From assembly GCF_033439725.1 (NCBI RefSeq), contig NW_026944386.1, positions 744,001-808,000 of the forward strand: DNA of 64,000 nucleotides, written 5' to 3'. Position numbers and translations under genes: made by a program. This document shows positions 33,135 to 44,589 of this stretch, piece by piece. Below the pieces are notes generated by a model. The model saw only the letters and a program-made list of their open reading frames with translations, had not been told where the DNA came from and did no database searches. Origin of the DNA: Neurospora tetraspora (taxonomy: Eukaryota > Ascomycota > Sordariomycetes > Sordariales > Sordariaceae). Every line of letters starts with the position of its first letter. Position 1 is the first letter of the stretch.

Positions 33135-33168
33135 CTTCTCTTTTTTTCTTTTTTTTTTTTGCGGCACG

Positions 33169-34425
33169 CTGCCCCCACCAACCAAACCAGTACCACCCCC
33201 CCCGGCGGCACCCCCGGCCCCTTCCTCAGCCTCCTCCCCACCGAAATCCTCCTCCCCATTTTGAGTCAGCTCGACATCCGTACCTTCCTCCACTTCCGCC
33301 TGCTCAACCGGCACGCCCTCTCCCTCGTCGATCTCTGTCCCGGCTACTTCCCCATCAAACAGCACGCATCCAATGTGTTACGAGGGATCCTATCCAGGAC
33401 TCGTAACAAATCAAACAAATTAAATCTCGGGTCGAATTTGGATTTGATTAGGGGTAAAATGTCCGGATTTGCTTGAAAAGTGGAAAAATTGGGCTTGGAT
33501 TTGGAGACTCAAATCCAAGTCAAATCCAATAAGGGTTAGGGATATAGGAGGGAAAAGGACCAAAAGGTACCTAGGTACCTGGAAATTTCGAAGCCAGGCC
33601 CTAGGCCAGTCCCACTATTTTGTAGTTCGCTAGACAAAAACGGCATATTTCTACACCTATACGCCTTTACGCCGAATAATTACTACTGACTTGTACTTAC
33701 TAAGTCAAATCTAGGCCTGGATTTGGGTTTACAAGTCAAATCTCTACCCTGGATTTGACCCCCTCTGGAGGTGGTTTTACTTGGATTTGGATTTGGGAGA
33801 TTTGATTTGTTACGAGTCCTGATCCTATCCATTGAGGTCGGGAAGTACTGGACGCTGCCGAAGTTATGGGAGAAACTCTGTCAAAAGAGTTGCGACTCCC
33901 CTCCTGACGCGTGCGGGAGTTTCGCGGGGTATTTGTGTTTGTTGAAAGGGAAAAGGTGCTGTTGGAGTTGTTGGGGTAATAACCTCGAGAGTTTGCACGG
34001 GGAAGAGGAGAGGGGATATTTGGGAGGAGAGGGGTGGAGGGAGGGGTATCATGTATCATGGGTGGCCGTGGCCGATAACGGTGGAGTTTGCGAGCGAGTC
34101 CTTTCAGGTTCCCTCGCTGCGCAACTTGAGCGGCATGGAGGTGTTTGATGAAAGGGCGATGTTTGAAAGGGTGGAGCCGAGAATGAGGGCGCTGCCGAGG
34201 GCGGTGGTGTCTGAGGTTGTGAAAAGGGATTTGGGTTTGAGGAGAATGATAAGGGGGACGTGTAAGGAGGGGCCGGGCTCGGAGACGTGGCCGGGGATGG
34301 GATCCTTGGCCAAGGGGGAGAGGTTGGTGTTGGTGGATACGGAGACGGTGTTTGCGCTGGCGGTGTACTTGGGGTTCGAGCCGGAGAGGGAGATGAAGAG
34401 TTGTTCGCCGTTGACCTTCTACTGA
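33169..34425 (+). pseudogene. F-box gene disrupted by a transposable element
   Basis: The 5' segment reads FLSLLPTEILLPILSQLDIR, then LLNRHALSLVDLCP, a typical F-box. It runs into the element at 33396-33820 and stops inside it. After the right-hand target duplication the same protein resumes in register (IEVGKYWTLPKLWEKLC) and continues with a cysteine-rich segment FAGYLCLLKGKRCCWSCWG, which is characteristic of a fungal F-box family. Further downstream, 34090-34425 holds a related frame (VPSLRNLSGMEVFDERAMF) that is not in phase with the preceding part, so there may be an intron or a second break. No start codon is found upstream of the F-box. F-box proteins link substrates to SCF ubiquitin ligases; this copy should be non-functional. 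Confidence 0.75.
33396..33820. mobile_element. 425-bp MITE with 10-bp target-site duplication
   Basis: The element starts AGGACTCGTAACAAATCAAA and ends with the exact reverse complement of those 20 bases. It is flanked by GATCCTATCC at 33386-33395 and 33821-33830. A duplication of 9-11 bp points to a Mutator-like (MULE) origin. The interior is AT-rich, with repeated GGATTTG/CAAATCC motifs and a GGTACCTAGGTACC palindrome, and has no coding capacity. It lies inside the F-box gene. Confidence 0.9.
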
Positions 34426-34435
34426 CTTGGGGCAG

Positions 34436-35005
34436 GCGTAGCAATTGACTCGGATGAGAGGTCTTCAGTTTCGTGATAATATTGGTGTCCAACCCTCGGT
34501 AGGGACTTGGGGATGGATCTGTCGGTGTCTCAAACCAAGATGAACACTTGCGAGTGTTGACGTCGGTTAGTTTTGGCTCTAGTCGTAAGCCACAACATGA
34601 ACTCGGCTCAATTTAAACGAAACGAACGCAAAAAGGGGTGGGTAAACAACCACAGCAGGGTCGATAACAACGGTTTGTCAACACCACACTCTCGATTCCG
34701 TGTTTGCTAAGTCAAACATAGCAGTAACGATGTCATTAATTGGCCTCATGCCGAAGTGCAGAGAGAGCTCCATTCCAATGCAGGAGGAGTCAGTGTTCGT
34801 GCTTGAAGTGTCAGGCACCTGTATAAAATCCTCACAGGTTCGCGATGGAGGAAAGCTCGAGGGCCCAGCATTGTCACTTCCCTTCTTGCTGAGTTCCCAT
34901 CTGTCGTCCTAGCTGCACCCAGCTCCAACACTTCACTCCCATCATCAACTCCCCAGTTTTCCAGTTCCTCGAGCACCCTCATAGACTCCAAACCTAGAGG
35001 TAAAA
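34436..35005. other. Intergenic, promoter of the secreted-protein gene
   Basis: No supported gene. The segment just upstream of 35006 is pyrimidine-rich with a TATAAAA run near 34821, consistent with a promoter. Confidence 0.45.
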
Positions 35006-35646
35006 ATGCACCTCTCAACCCTCCTCACGACTCTCACGACCCTCGGCCTAGCCACTCTCACCTCCGCCGCCGCCCTCGACACCACTACTTCTGCTTCCAC
35101 AGGCTGCACCAACTCCGGGCTATCCAGCACCTGTTCCGCGTCCACCACCGCCACCGCCACGTCCGCATCCGACTCGAATGGCCCCGAAAGCATCGAAGAA
35201 TACATCAAAGCAAAACAAGCCCAAATCGCCACGGAAAACAGCAACAACAACTCGACCATGGCATACAATATTACATCCGCCAGGCATGTCAAGGGAATGA
35301 ATGCCTACGAAGTGCCCATGTGCTGTGTGAGCGGGTGCAGAGTTTGTTCGGCGATGATCTGTGGGAAGGGGCCTTCGGGGTGCAATGAGTGGCCTGTATG
35401 TGCATCTAACTATCCGTTCTTCCAGTTCTCACACGCTTCCCTCCCTCTTGTTTCTTTGATCCCTGCTTTTCCCCCCTTCCTTTGTTGTTTGTTTCACGGA
35501 ATGAAATTCTTCAGGTTTAGATTCAGGGGGGCTAACAGAAGATGAAACTCTATCTAGTTCTACTCGTGCTGCTCGACGATCATCCTCTGGGATACGGAAA
35601 AGAATGTGATGCTGGATACATTTACTACAGAGGGGCAGACGGTTGA
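35006..35646 (+). CDS. Small secreted cysteine-rich protein (candidate)
   Basis: Two exons, 35006-35395 and 35539-35646, give 165 residues. The N-terminus MHLSTLLTTLTTLGLATLTS is a clear signal peptide, with cleavage probably near residue 22. A Thr/Ser-rich stretch follows, then a cysteine cluster (VPMCCVSGCRVCSAMICGKG). The first exon ends at a good GTATGT donor. The acceptor CTAACAG at 35538 is the one that keeps the frame open, adding an ECDAGYIYY tail. The second exon is less certain than the first. The protein could be a cell-wall or effector-like secreted protein; no family is recognised. Confidence 0.6.
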
Positions 35647-37927
35647 GTTTCAGTACGATTGAGGGGGACAATAATGTCTGGTGGATTGCTGGTGATGATA
35701 GTTGAGGGAGGTACCGGGGATGAAAAGGAGTTGTCATACCAGAGTCCAGAAGCCATTCCGTTTTACAAGACCTATGCAAAAGATGCTATTGATCAATCCA
35801 GAATTACCCATCTCATGCGACGTCCAGAAGAGAAATTCTAGGCGCACCGCTCTGTGCCCCATGTGCATTCTCCCACATGCACCCAAAATTTTCAAGCCAT
35901 CTGGCAAACAATTGATGATAATATCCCAAAAAGACCCGAGATCCGATTTAAGACCAGTATATTTGTCTTCTACCTCTCAAACTTCTAATAGGCCTATTCA
36001 TTCCTGACGAATAATTGCTAGTGCCGTGTTGTGATTCCAACTAATTCCATTCGCAGCGCCCTCCCTTTGCAATGTACAAAAGCTACCTCTAGGCAAATGA
36101 ACGTATCTTGGATTTATTGAGACGTATAGAAACCTTAAGGCCTGAGCAATAATTGTATTCCAACATAACCTTCGACAAAAGAACACCGCCTAATGTGGAA
36201 GTACTATCGAGTGTCTAAATGGTGGAATCAAGGCAACAAGTCATTGTGAAAGAGGGAGAAAAAAAAGAGGAAAATCGAGTGCAAAGTACCTAGCCAGAAG
36301 GTACGATGTGAAGAGCGTTGATTGAAAGGTGAGCAGGCTGTGAAGCAGAAAAATCGTGGTGCAAGCAACTTTTCCGTCCACGCTCAAGTACTCCTTCTCC
36401 AACCCTCTCGCCCTTCTACAAACCGCTCTCTCTTTCACTCTCCCACTCCAAAACCCAAAGTCAGTTACCACCAGCCATCTCCATCATCCACCACCATTTC
36501 CATCCACAAACATGTAACCGTCCACAACACTGCTCCTCTCCGTTTTTTCCCCATCGTCTTCTTATCATCGATCCCGTCACCTCCCGATGAGGGTAGCACC
36601 TTGGGTGAGATATGATGCTCGATGGAATAGACGGGTCGGAGTGTGTCAGGATAGCGCCTTATGTCTGGGTGTCGGCTTGTGTACCTAGCGGGGTGAAGGA
36701 TAGCCGCCGGTGATGGTCGACTACCTAGAGAGGCGTGGACAGAAAGAAAAAAAAGTAGGTTGGAGGAGGTTGCGGTCCTAGTAGAGCCTGTGTAGTTGTG
36801 GTAGTATACGTCAAACTTCTTTTGAGGGAGGCTCGAGCAATTTGCGCAGTAGCGCGACTTGACGGTCATGATATACTGAATATATCGCCTAGACTACTGC
36901 ATGGCACAAAACAGCTCTGGGTTTGTTTCCTAACCACGAATAGAACTGGCTGAAGAAGGTCTTTTGTGTGGACGTTTTGGCGTCACGTCCCAAACAACAC
37001 TCTCTGTGGAGTTCTCATAACTTGTTTCGAGCTAATCGAAATGCATATCGCGGATATGTGTCGGCCTTTCTTAGAGTCACGAAGGGGCCTGATCTGGGTC
37101 AAGCAACCTGTATCCGACTGTTCATATCGTATAGTAGGACCGAGTCGAAGAATTCCAGCCTTGACCGCATGCCACTCGCGGGTTTCTCGAGGGTGTATAG
37201 CTACCTCTGCGGTTGGGGGGCAAGTCCGCGGCGGTGCCATCCTGCCGGAGTGGCACGTCCGGGAGGTGTAACTTCTGGCGGTGATGTAGCCGGAGACGGG
37301 GCTGCGGCGAGATTGACTCTGAGGCGATCCAAAAAATGTATAGAACTGATACGCTCTAAAGTATGGGCAAGTGAATATGACTGCGCTCCGGACTGCGCTT
37401 CCGACGTAGCAGTAGTAGTCATGGTCAGTTGGTTGTGTTGAGAGCAGTCGTGAAGCAAAAAGTTGTGGTTTGTCAGCAAGAGCAAATACCCGATTGCAGC
37501 AATACATTAGCACGAGCACGAGAAGCTCCCGTCAAGTCGGCAAAGGTAGACACCGAAGCATCTTCTTCATGACTGGGAGTGGACCGGTGTTCACGCGAGC
37601 AATGGCGACTCTCCTCCCACGTCCAAGAATAGAGGACTGGGCGTGGGGGTGTCTGAGGGTGGGTGATCAAACGTTGAGCAGGTTCAAGGGGTTCTTCCTG
37701 CCGATGATCGATGATCCCGTTTGTTGCGTCTTCCGGTAGGGTGGGCGAGAATTTAGGGACCGATACTGGGAGATGCAAAGGGATCCGTTGTGGAATCCTA
37801 AACGGTTCGGTCTTCAAACTCAAACGAGATGTCGTTGTTGTCTTTGACACGGGTGTCAACTTGACTATTAGGCCGGTCGTCGACCACTCCGGCCCCGTTG
37901 CTTGCTTTGTTTTTCGTGGTAGGAAGA
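35647..37927. other. No firmly supported gene; weak UBA-like fragment
   Basis: Several overlapping frames of 90-180 codons occur but start without ATG or lack motifs. On the minus strand at about 37500-37555 the segment VSTFADLTGASRARANVLLQ resembles the first two helices of the UBA-like domain found in p47/UBX proteins. It ends at a possible GTATTT donor and I could not find the partner exon. It may be an exon of an unannotated gene or a relic. Confidence 0.3.
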
Positions 37928-38852
37928 CTACTTCTGATCATCCTTGAGCAAAGAACGTAGGAAATCGTGCACCTTTATTACCCCTACCACTCCCTCTCCA
38001 GCCAACATCCAGCTGGGAGGAAGGGCGGGGTTGACGTCTTTCTTTGGTACCAGCTCAGTTTGGACGCATGCCACGCCGTGTGTCACAGGGAGCGTATAGG
38101 TACGGACGATGTGCCTTGTGGCCGAGACAGCCAAAACAAGTCCGCGGATGTACAATCTGATGCCAAATCCCAGCATGTTGCCAACTTCAGACTCCAGGTA
38201 AGTCCGCTGGATCTCTGCATCCAAAAGTACCAACATATGCCGGTGTGGAAGGTCACGTTTCTGGAACTCTAGGGTCCAAACAATGCCGGTACAGTTGCCG
38301 AGAAGTTCTCCCTTGCTCAGCGCGTTTGCCTTCATATAGGTCATACAGCCCATCATACCGTCGGTAAATGGGTTTGAGGAAGGTGCGTTTACACCAAGTT
38401 CCACCTGGATAACGGGGGGCTTGTAGTCCTCCGATGATTGAAGGACCGGGGGAGGTCGGGCTGGGGATGAATGTTTCCCGAAGACATTTTCACCGCCAGA
38501 GAAGAATTTCAAAACTGAATTGGATGAACATCTCTCTCTTGAGAAAACTCGTTGCAAAGACGACGTTGTGCTCTGTACTGACGGATCTGGTCTTGTCCAG
38601 AGAGTCGGGCGCAGATACATCTGCCCCGGCGGCCACTGCCATCTCAATGACTCGAAGTTGACCCGTGACGACCCCCCAAGTAACAGGACCTCGCTTGGTC
38701 TTCGCAGGGACATTGTCCTTGTAGACAATGGGGTTCGTGATGCTGTATGCGCCCTTGCAAGTTTGCCCAAAGCGGTTGGCGTCGCTGGTGCCGAGGTACT
38801 GAACGATGTGGTTGACTGTCTCAACAGGCAGTAGATTCATGAATGACGCCAT
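37928..38852 (-). pseudogene. F-box/ankyrin fragment joined to a Helitron Rep-like fragment
   Basis: From 38852 the frame reads MASFMNLLPVETVNHIVQYL, an F-box, then a single ankyrin-like unit (WGVVTGQLRVIEMAVAAGAD), and is lost by about 38490. In another frame, from about 38510 to the stop at 37928, the segment GIVWTLEFQKRDLPHRHMLV resembles the helicase-like N-terminal/Rep region of Helitrons, which has EFQKRGLPHxHxLL including the HUH motif (HRH at about 38237-38245). No intron joins the two frames cleanly. The simplest view is two fragments placed together, perhaps through Helitron gene capture. The Helitron assignment rests on one motif. Confidence 0.4.
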
Positions 38853-40770
38853 GGTGAGCTCGATGTGAACCGGTAACGACTCAAATTTCTGGCGGACAAG
38901 GCTGGAAGGCGTCGGGAATCAAGCGGTGTTCATTTCTGCCCTGGAGCGGCGCTCTGTGTGCCAGAGGCGGATTTCGTGTGGGTGCTTCCAGTTCGGAAGC
39001 GATTCTTTTGATGAAGCGATAGTGACTCCGGGTCGTGCCTGGAGAAGTGTGTCAGATGGCATGAAAAAGACCGGGCAAAATTATGGGCACCTACGTGAAC
39101 ACTCTAGTTTCTAGACGTCTCCAAATACCCCATCCCAGACGCGCTCGAGGACGCGCCGGTGTAAGGCAGAAGGGAAGGAGTCATCTGCACGGCCGCCATT
39201 GTTGATGTGATGTTGCAGAAGTAGAGGTAGCAAGCGTGAGCGTGAGTTTGTGATTGCGAAAGCGTTCTTGAATGCAAGCGTGATGGAAATACCCTGGAAC
39301 GCGTTGGTCTTGGGGTTGACAGTAGAGTGCGATTCCTCGAGTTGGATGATACCATGATGTGCTTCCATGTAGTGAGGGCGGGTCGGTTCAATTGTTTCTG
39401 ACGGAATAACTGTGTTAGTCTACCTGTAGCAGTTACGAGCGGAGCTGGGAAATGATAACTTGCACCTACAGGGTATGGTGAAAGGCGGTTTTGTCAGGGT
39501 GGCCCCCCCCCGGAATAACTGCCAAAAGATCGCAAGCGCTATCAGTATGACGATACCCAAAATTGTAGCACGCCTTAAGGCGTCCTCGACGAATCCGAAC
39601 ACCGCCATGATCGTGACGACAACCGCGGCTGTAGCGTTGCTGGATGGTTGCTTGGTGCTGCTCTTCGGGTGATTGTTGAATGTGACTTCCTCTTCAGGAG
39701 TGGTCGTGGTAGGGACAACCGTGGTAGTGGTGACCGTCTTGATAAACGAGGAATTCGGAGTGGTGGTTGTGGTAATTGTGGTGATGGGTGTGGTTGTGGT
39801 CTAGGCTCTGGAGATGAGGGTGGAGACAGGTCGAAGTTGATGGAAACATCGAATATATAAATGGGCGGATGGGTTCCATCATGTTGATACTTTGATGGTA
39901 ATGGTGGTTGGTGGTTGGGTGGAAGATGAGAAGAAGATGAAGAAGATGATGATGAGGAAGAAGAAAACAAAAGCAATCTCGGGGGTTGGCGGACCTTTAA
40001 GTACCCCTCCAAAGTAGTCCTCCTAGTGAGCCTTCCCAAGATCGTAGCACCTCAGGTACCTGTATGTTCTTTCACTCCTGACTTTGTCTCATTGACACCT
40101 TCCAACTGATTAGTGACAGGCATTCTGTCAACCCCAGCATCCCCAATCCACTCTTGTTCAGGTATTTCCAGTTCGACAGAAGAGACAGAAGGCGTGTTGT
40201 AGTTTCATTCTCGATAACCCTTCCAACCCAAGCGACCGGACCACTGGTGTATGGGACTGTTGAGTCCATGGCCGCTTCATCTGCACAATTCCTCGCCGAC
40301 ATGTGAAAGAGCAGAACAAGTGTTAGTATTCCCTTCCCTACCCCAACCAGCAGCTAACTAATGAATGACAACTTAAAAAGCAGTTGCAAAACGAGTGACC
40401 TTATCCCTTCCATCATTCCTCCGATAGAAGTCTGTAGTGCCAGCACTACCCAATGTTCATTCCCAGTAAGACATGACATCCACCGTCAGTCTCTCCTTCA
40501 ACACGAACAAAAGAAAATAGGAAAGAAAAACCACGCGCGGAATTCCAACTTTTGCTAGGGAAGGGGTGTTGGTGTAGGCTTGGAACAGAGCGATCCGGCG
40601 AGTGACTCCTTCCTCGGTGCCCAGCACAAGACCGGGAGTCACTGTTCTCGCCCGACCTGGCACATCATACCTGTAGGTAAAATCAGGTTCAAGACACGGT
40701 ACTGATGAACAATGTATTCATGATCCCAGTACCGGATGGCGCCTACCTTCAGGTACCTACTCCTCCATAT
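38853..40770. other. No firmly supported gene; possible Thr-rich single-TM fragment
   Basis: On the minus strand, about 39800-39420, one frame gives a threonine-rich stretch followed by AILGIVILIALAIFW-type hydrophobic residues (ATILGIVILIALAIFWQLF), as in mucin-like membrane proteins, but it has no start codon. A GAT/GAA-rich microsatellite lies at about 39925-39970. Nothing else is supported. Confidence 0.35.
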
Positions 40771-41388
40771 CTACTGCGGTGGAAGTTCCTGATAGGCAAT
40801 GGTGAAGTCAACCTGATGGACATGATCCGCCAACATCTCTTTGAACATCGGTTTGATCTCTGTGATAATATCGAGCGGCTTGATGTCAGGTTCGGAATCC
40901 CATTCGATCTCAACCCCCCAGGAGTGTATCAAGTCTCTGTACTATGACCGAGTTGTTAGCTAGCTGTCTTATATGAGATGCCACAAAGTCCAAAACTAAG
41001 TAGCGAAATGGAGCGTTTTTTGCCTGGTCCCTCAAAAGGACTTGAGGAATATTCTACTCACAGTGATCCCATATCCAAATATGGTTGGTCCAGGTCTCAT
41101 TCTGGTAAAGAAGGCTTGGATCCGTTTGAGTTGGTCTGCAGGCGATTCCTGATCGTTGATCGAACGCTTGTAAAATAGATAAAACGCCTTTGGCCACCCC
41201 CTATCCGCCGTGGGCTTCAGCTGTTCTTGAAGCATGCGGGCTCTCCGGCGTTTCAATCTCCCTTCATCAGTTCTGCTGGCTTCCACTGAAGGTTGGAACG
41301 GAGGGTTATCTATGTAGTACTGCAAGAGATCCCCAAAGGATATCGTCAAAAGCTCTGTCTCCGACTCGTCGATCCCTTGATTTGCCAT
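40771..41388 (-). pseudogene. Unknown ORF with probable frameshift in a C run
   Basis: Exon 1, 41388-41062, starts MANQGIDESETELLTISFGD and encodes 109 residues. A 119-bp intron (41061-40943) has GTGAGT and CATAG ends. The second exon stays open for only ten codons, to a stop at 40910-40912. The neighbouring frame then continues with protein-like sequence (DIITEIKPMFKEMLADHVHQ) to a stop at 40771. The switch point is a six-base C run at 40914-40919, so a one-base indel is likely, either real or a sequencing error. I do not recognise the family. Confidence 0.45.
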
Positions 41389-43098
41389 GTTGACTGCACT
41401 GTAAGGTAAATGTTGGTGCCTAGTGTTGCTTTAAATTTGTGAAAAGATTTGGATGAAACGTGCAGTGGTTCGCTGACTGACTGACCAACTGATCGATAAG
41501 GCCCAGCAGATGACCTCCCCTTAAGTATCCATCCAGGCCATAACTCTCGTCGCAATTATCTCCCTCTTGTTCCCTTGTGGGTTTTGCGTCAGCCTCCCCT
41601 AGGGTGATGTCGTGACAAAGGAAACCAGTTGGAGACGGACGACTGGCAACACGGAACTGGAGAGCACTGCCACCAACTGGAGTTGGGGTCACTGCCAACC
41701 CTCCAAAGACTTTGAAACCCACATCACATTGAGATATGACTGTTGGTTGTCGAATGCAGCGGATGGTGAAAGTTGAATGAAGTCACCCTTGAAGGGTATG
41801 TAGCCGGTAGAAGCAACAAAAACTAGGAAATCAGAAGGGGGTGATGAACACCCGCAACACCCACATCCAACGCACGGAGGTTTGTATCCACCGACTTCGA
41901 CATGTGCTTTCGTCTGTCCATATATAGATGACGCCGGGCAAAATTTATGGATAGATATCGCAGTGATTCGAAAAGTTACTAAAGCCATCCATCGAGAGAG
42001 GATATGGGCTATTTCTGTCCCCATAGCACACATCGTTAGAAGAAATTGACTGGTGTGCCTACCCATATGCCAGTATCGTCGCCAGAGTTCCTCGACTTCA
42101 ATCTGCCTCCCACTTGAGGCTTGTTCTTTTGCCAGCCTCGGGTCTGAGAGCAAACAATCTACGTCCAACTAGCCGTCACTTCAGCCCCGAGCCGCCATTT
42201 CCACCAACGAGCCGGTCGGAGGTCCAAGCAAACACCAACGTTTGACGCATAGTGGTTAGATATGGAATCACCTGCCGCACAGCGCACGAACCATTGCACG
42301 ATTGCCTTCTCCGTGATGCTCGCGGGCAGTATACATTGCACCTTATGGTGAGGTGTAGTCAACCCGTGTTAGCCACCGGAATCGTGCCAGAGGACGACCA
42401 ACGGAAGGTGAAAGACTAAATAGGGCAGTTTCGGCGATCGCGTCATCAACGGCACCGGAGGTGGTGTGGTCAGAGGAACGCTTTGTTCATATATGAACAA
42501 GCAGCAAATGAGTTCGAAGCATGACGTATTAGCTAAGTGAAAAAGCGATGAAGTATGCCGAGCAGAAGCCGGATCGAACATGCGTCTTAAGTTTTTAAAA
42601 ATTTGCATATTTTAAACGGAGAAGACTAAACTCACTGGTAATGAAAATGTAGAAGTCTGGCTGATTGAGGCGCTGCCAGAGACGTCCCGAGGGAGTGTCG
42701 CTCCCAAGTTCATTTTCTTCGAAACCTCATGTTGGTGACGAGGTGTGTGTGCCAAACATTGTGATAGGTCGAGTTGAGGTGGTAAATATACTAAAGGAAT
42801 ATCTTGTAGGGGTTTGAGCGGCTCCGCAATATCTTGTAGAGCTGACCCATTTTACACAGTTTGCGGGCGGTGGAGATGAGGTCCACTACAGTTTAGTGAT
42901 CTTGGCGGGCCCCACCTCCCCGCATCAGACATGGGCCCAGATGGACGTCAATGTTCGATAACGAATTTGGATTTTGCCTCTGCCACTAACCACCCACCAA
43001 CCGAAAATTCACTTGTTCCCATCGACTCTCGACAACGCTTCGACCGCCAGCGACTCACCATACACCTACGTTACTCCGAGTCGTCCACGAAGCCCAAC
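41389..43098. other. No firmly supported gene; unassigned minus-strand frame
   Basis: A 159-codon minus-strand frame at 41689-42168 lacks an ATG and contains a cysteine run (CVGCGCCGCS). It may be an exon or relic, possibly linked to the broken ORF downstream at 40771-41388. The last few hundred bases form the upstream region of the dioxygenase gene. In that gene an in-frame ATG at 42931 would give a longer N-terminus. Confidence 0.3.
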
Positions 43099-44589
43099 AT
43101 GTCCAAGTCCAAGAAGACGGCGGCCAAGCGCAAGCAGAATGTCGAATCGACCGAGGCGTCGGCCAAGCGAGTAAAGACGGCCGCCGGCGCCCTGCCCTCC
43201 CCTCCAGCCGAATCCGGACCCGAGGTCGACCGATTCGAACCCAAGAGCATCACGACAGTAGTTTCGGAGGAGGAATTGGAAGTCACAGTCGACACCCTTC
43301 GCACATTGGCCGAGAATCCTGCCATAATCAAGTCCAAGGCGTGCAAGGAACTGCGCTCTGTCGTCTATGACTTCAGACAGGCCTGCACCACGGGCATCAA
43401 CTCCAGTTCCGACGCCAACCTTACCGCAAAGGTCTCGGGCTTCCTGGCCGACGGCAAGTTTGTCGATGCCCTTGTTACACTGGCCGAGATGCGCATTCGT
43501 GGCGACATCCCCAGGCTAGGCGCCTTGTGCCGCTGGGTCAGAGACCTTGACATCACTAGCGGCCTGTCGCAGACCGAAACTACCAACAGACAAAGTCGAC
43601 CCGAGCTTCTCAAGATCATGGACGCCATTCTGAGAGCCACCGGACAGCCGATTGATGCTTCTGGACTTGGGGACTCGTCATCAACAACATGGACAGGGCC
43701 CATTGCGCTTCAGAACATGTGGGATATTCGAGAGCCATCAACAACCCCATTTCCCATGCGGCAATCTGTTCTAGACGGCACATTATTCTCGGTATGCCCA
43801 CCGAATGTCAAAGACCTGTTTAACGCCATCGAGACCACTCCCGGTCCTCAACGAAAGCCACCCAACCTCCACCCGGCTGTCCTTCACCTCAGCAACGAAG
43901 GTGCCGTCCCGCTATCTCCCACTTCCCCGACCATCACCAAGCACCAACACCCCATCGTTCCCTCCCTATCTATCCTAAAGGACGTACTCTCGCCTGCCGA
44001 GTGCAAGTCCATCATCGCTGCCACCGAGTCTGTCGGCTACCTCCCCGACGCACCCATCAAGGAAGACGGTTCCGAGTCCAGCATCCTCGCCCACAACGTC
44101 TACTGGATCGTCGATCAAACCTTCCACGACGCCCTCTGGGAGCGGGTCCGCCCTTTCATGCCCACTCACGATGCGGGCAGGAAGGCGCGGGGTATCAACC
44201 GTCGCTTCAGGGTCTACCGCTACGTCCCCGGAGCCGAGTATCGCTGCCACTTTGACGGCGCCTGGCCTCCCTCTGGCATTCACCCTACGACGGGCAAGTA
44301 CATGTACGATGCCTCGCCGGCGGACAAGAAGCAGTCGAGCCTGTTCACCTTCCTCATGTACTTGAATGACGAGTTCGAGGGCGGCGAGACGACCTTCTTT
44401 ACTCCGAGCGTACGTGACGGTGTCATGAATGCTCATCCGGTGAGGCCGGTTATGGGCTCGGTGGCGGTGTTCCCCCATGGCGAGAACCATGGTGCGCTGT
44501 TGCATGAGGGCACTGGTGTTAGGAAGGGCGCCAAGTATATCATTAGGACGGATGTGGAATTCGATGTCGATGCTGGACGGGAGGACTAA
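43099..44589 (+). CDS. Prolyl-4-hydroxylase-type 2-oxoglutarate/Fe(II) dioxygenase
   Basis: An intronless frame of 496 residues starting MSKSKKTAAKRKQN. The N-terminus is lysine-rich and looks like a nuclear localisation signal. A helical region follows (residues about 60-150), and the C-terminal 200 residues form a P4Hc domain. The iron ligands are H384 and D386 in YRCHFDGAW and H469 in LLHEGTG; K479, ten residues later, fits the 2-oxoglutarate carboxylate lysine. The conserved FEGGETTFF segment is present. Enzymes of this fold hydroxylate prolyl or other residues, coupled to 2-oxoglutarate decarboxylation. The substrate is unknown, and a nuclear or nucleolar target would fit the N-terminus. 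An upstream in-frame ATG at 42931 is possible but would add a non-conserved-looking leader. Confidence 0.88.
   Translation: MSKSKKTAAKRKQNVESTEASAKRVKTAAGALPSPPAESGPEVDRFEPKSITTVVSEEELEVTVDTLRTLAENPAIIKSKACKELRSVVYDFRQACTTGINSSSDANLTAKVSGFLADGKFVDALVTLAEMRIRGDIPRLGALCRWVRDLDITSGLSQTETTNRQSRPELLKIMDAILRATGQPIDASGLGDSSSTTWTGPIALQNMWDIREPSTTPFPMRQSVLDGTLFSVCPPNVKDLFNAIETTPGPQRKPPNLHPAVLHLSNEGAVPLSPTSPTITKHQHPIVPSLSILKDVLSPAECKSIIAATESVGYLPDAPIKEDGSESSILAHNVYWIVDQTFHDALWERVRPFMPTHDAGRKARGINRRFRVYRYVPGAEYRCHFDGAWPPSGIHPTTGKYMYDASPADKKQSSLFTFLMYLNDEFEGGETTFFTPSVRDGVMNAHPVRPVMGSVAVFPHGENHGALLHEGTGVRKGAKYIIRTDVEFDVDAGRED

Noticed and set aside
33530-33545. Telomere-like GGGTTAGGG
   Set aside because: Single occurrence within the MITE, no tandem array.
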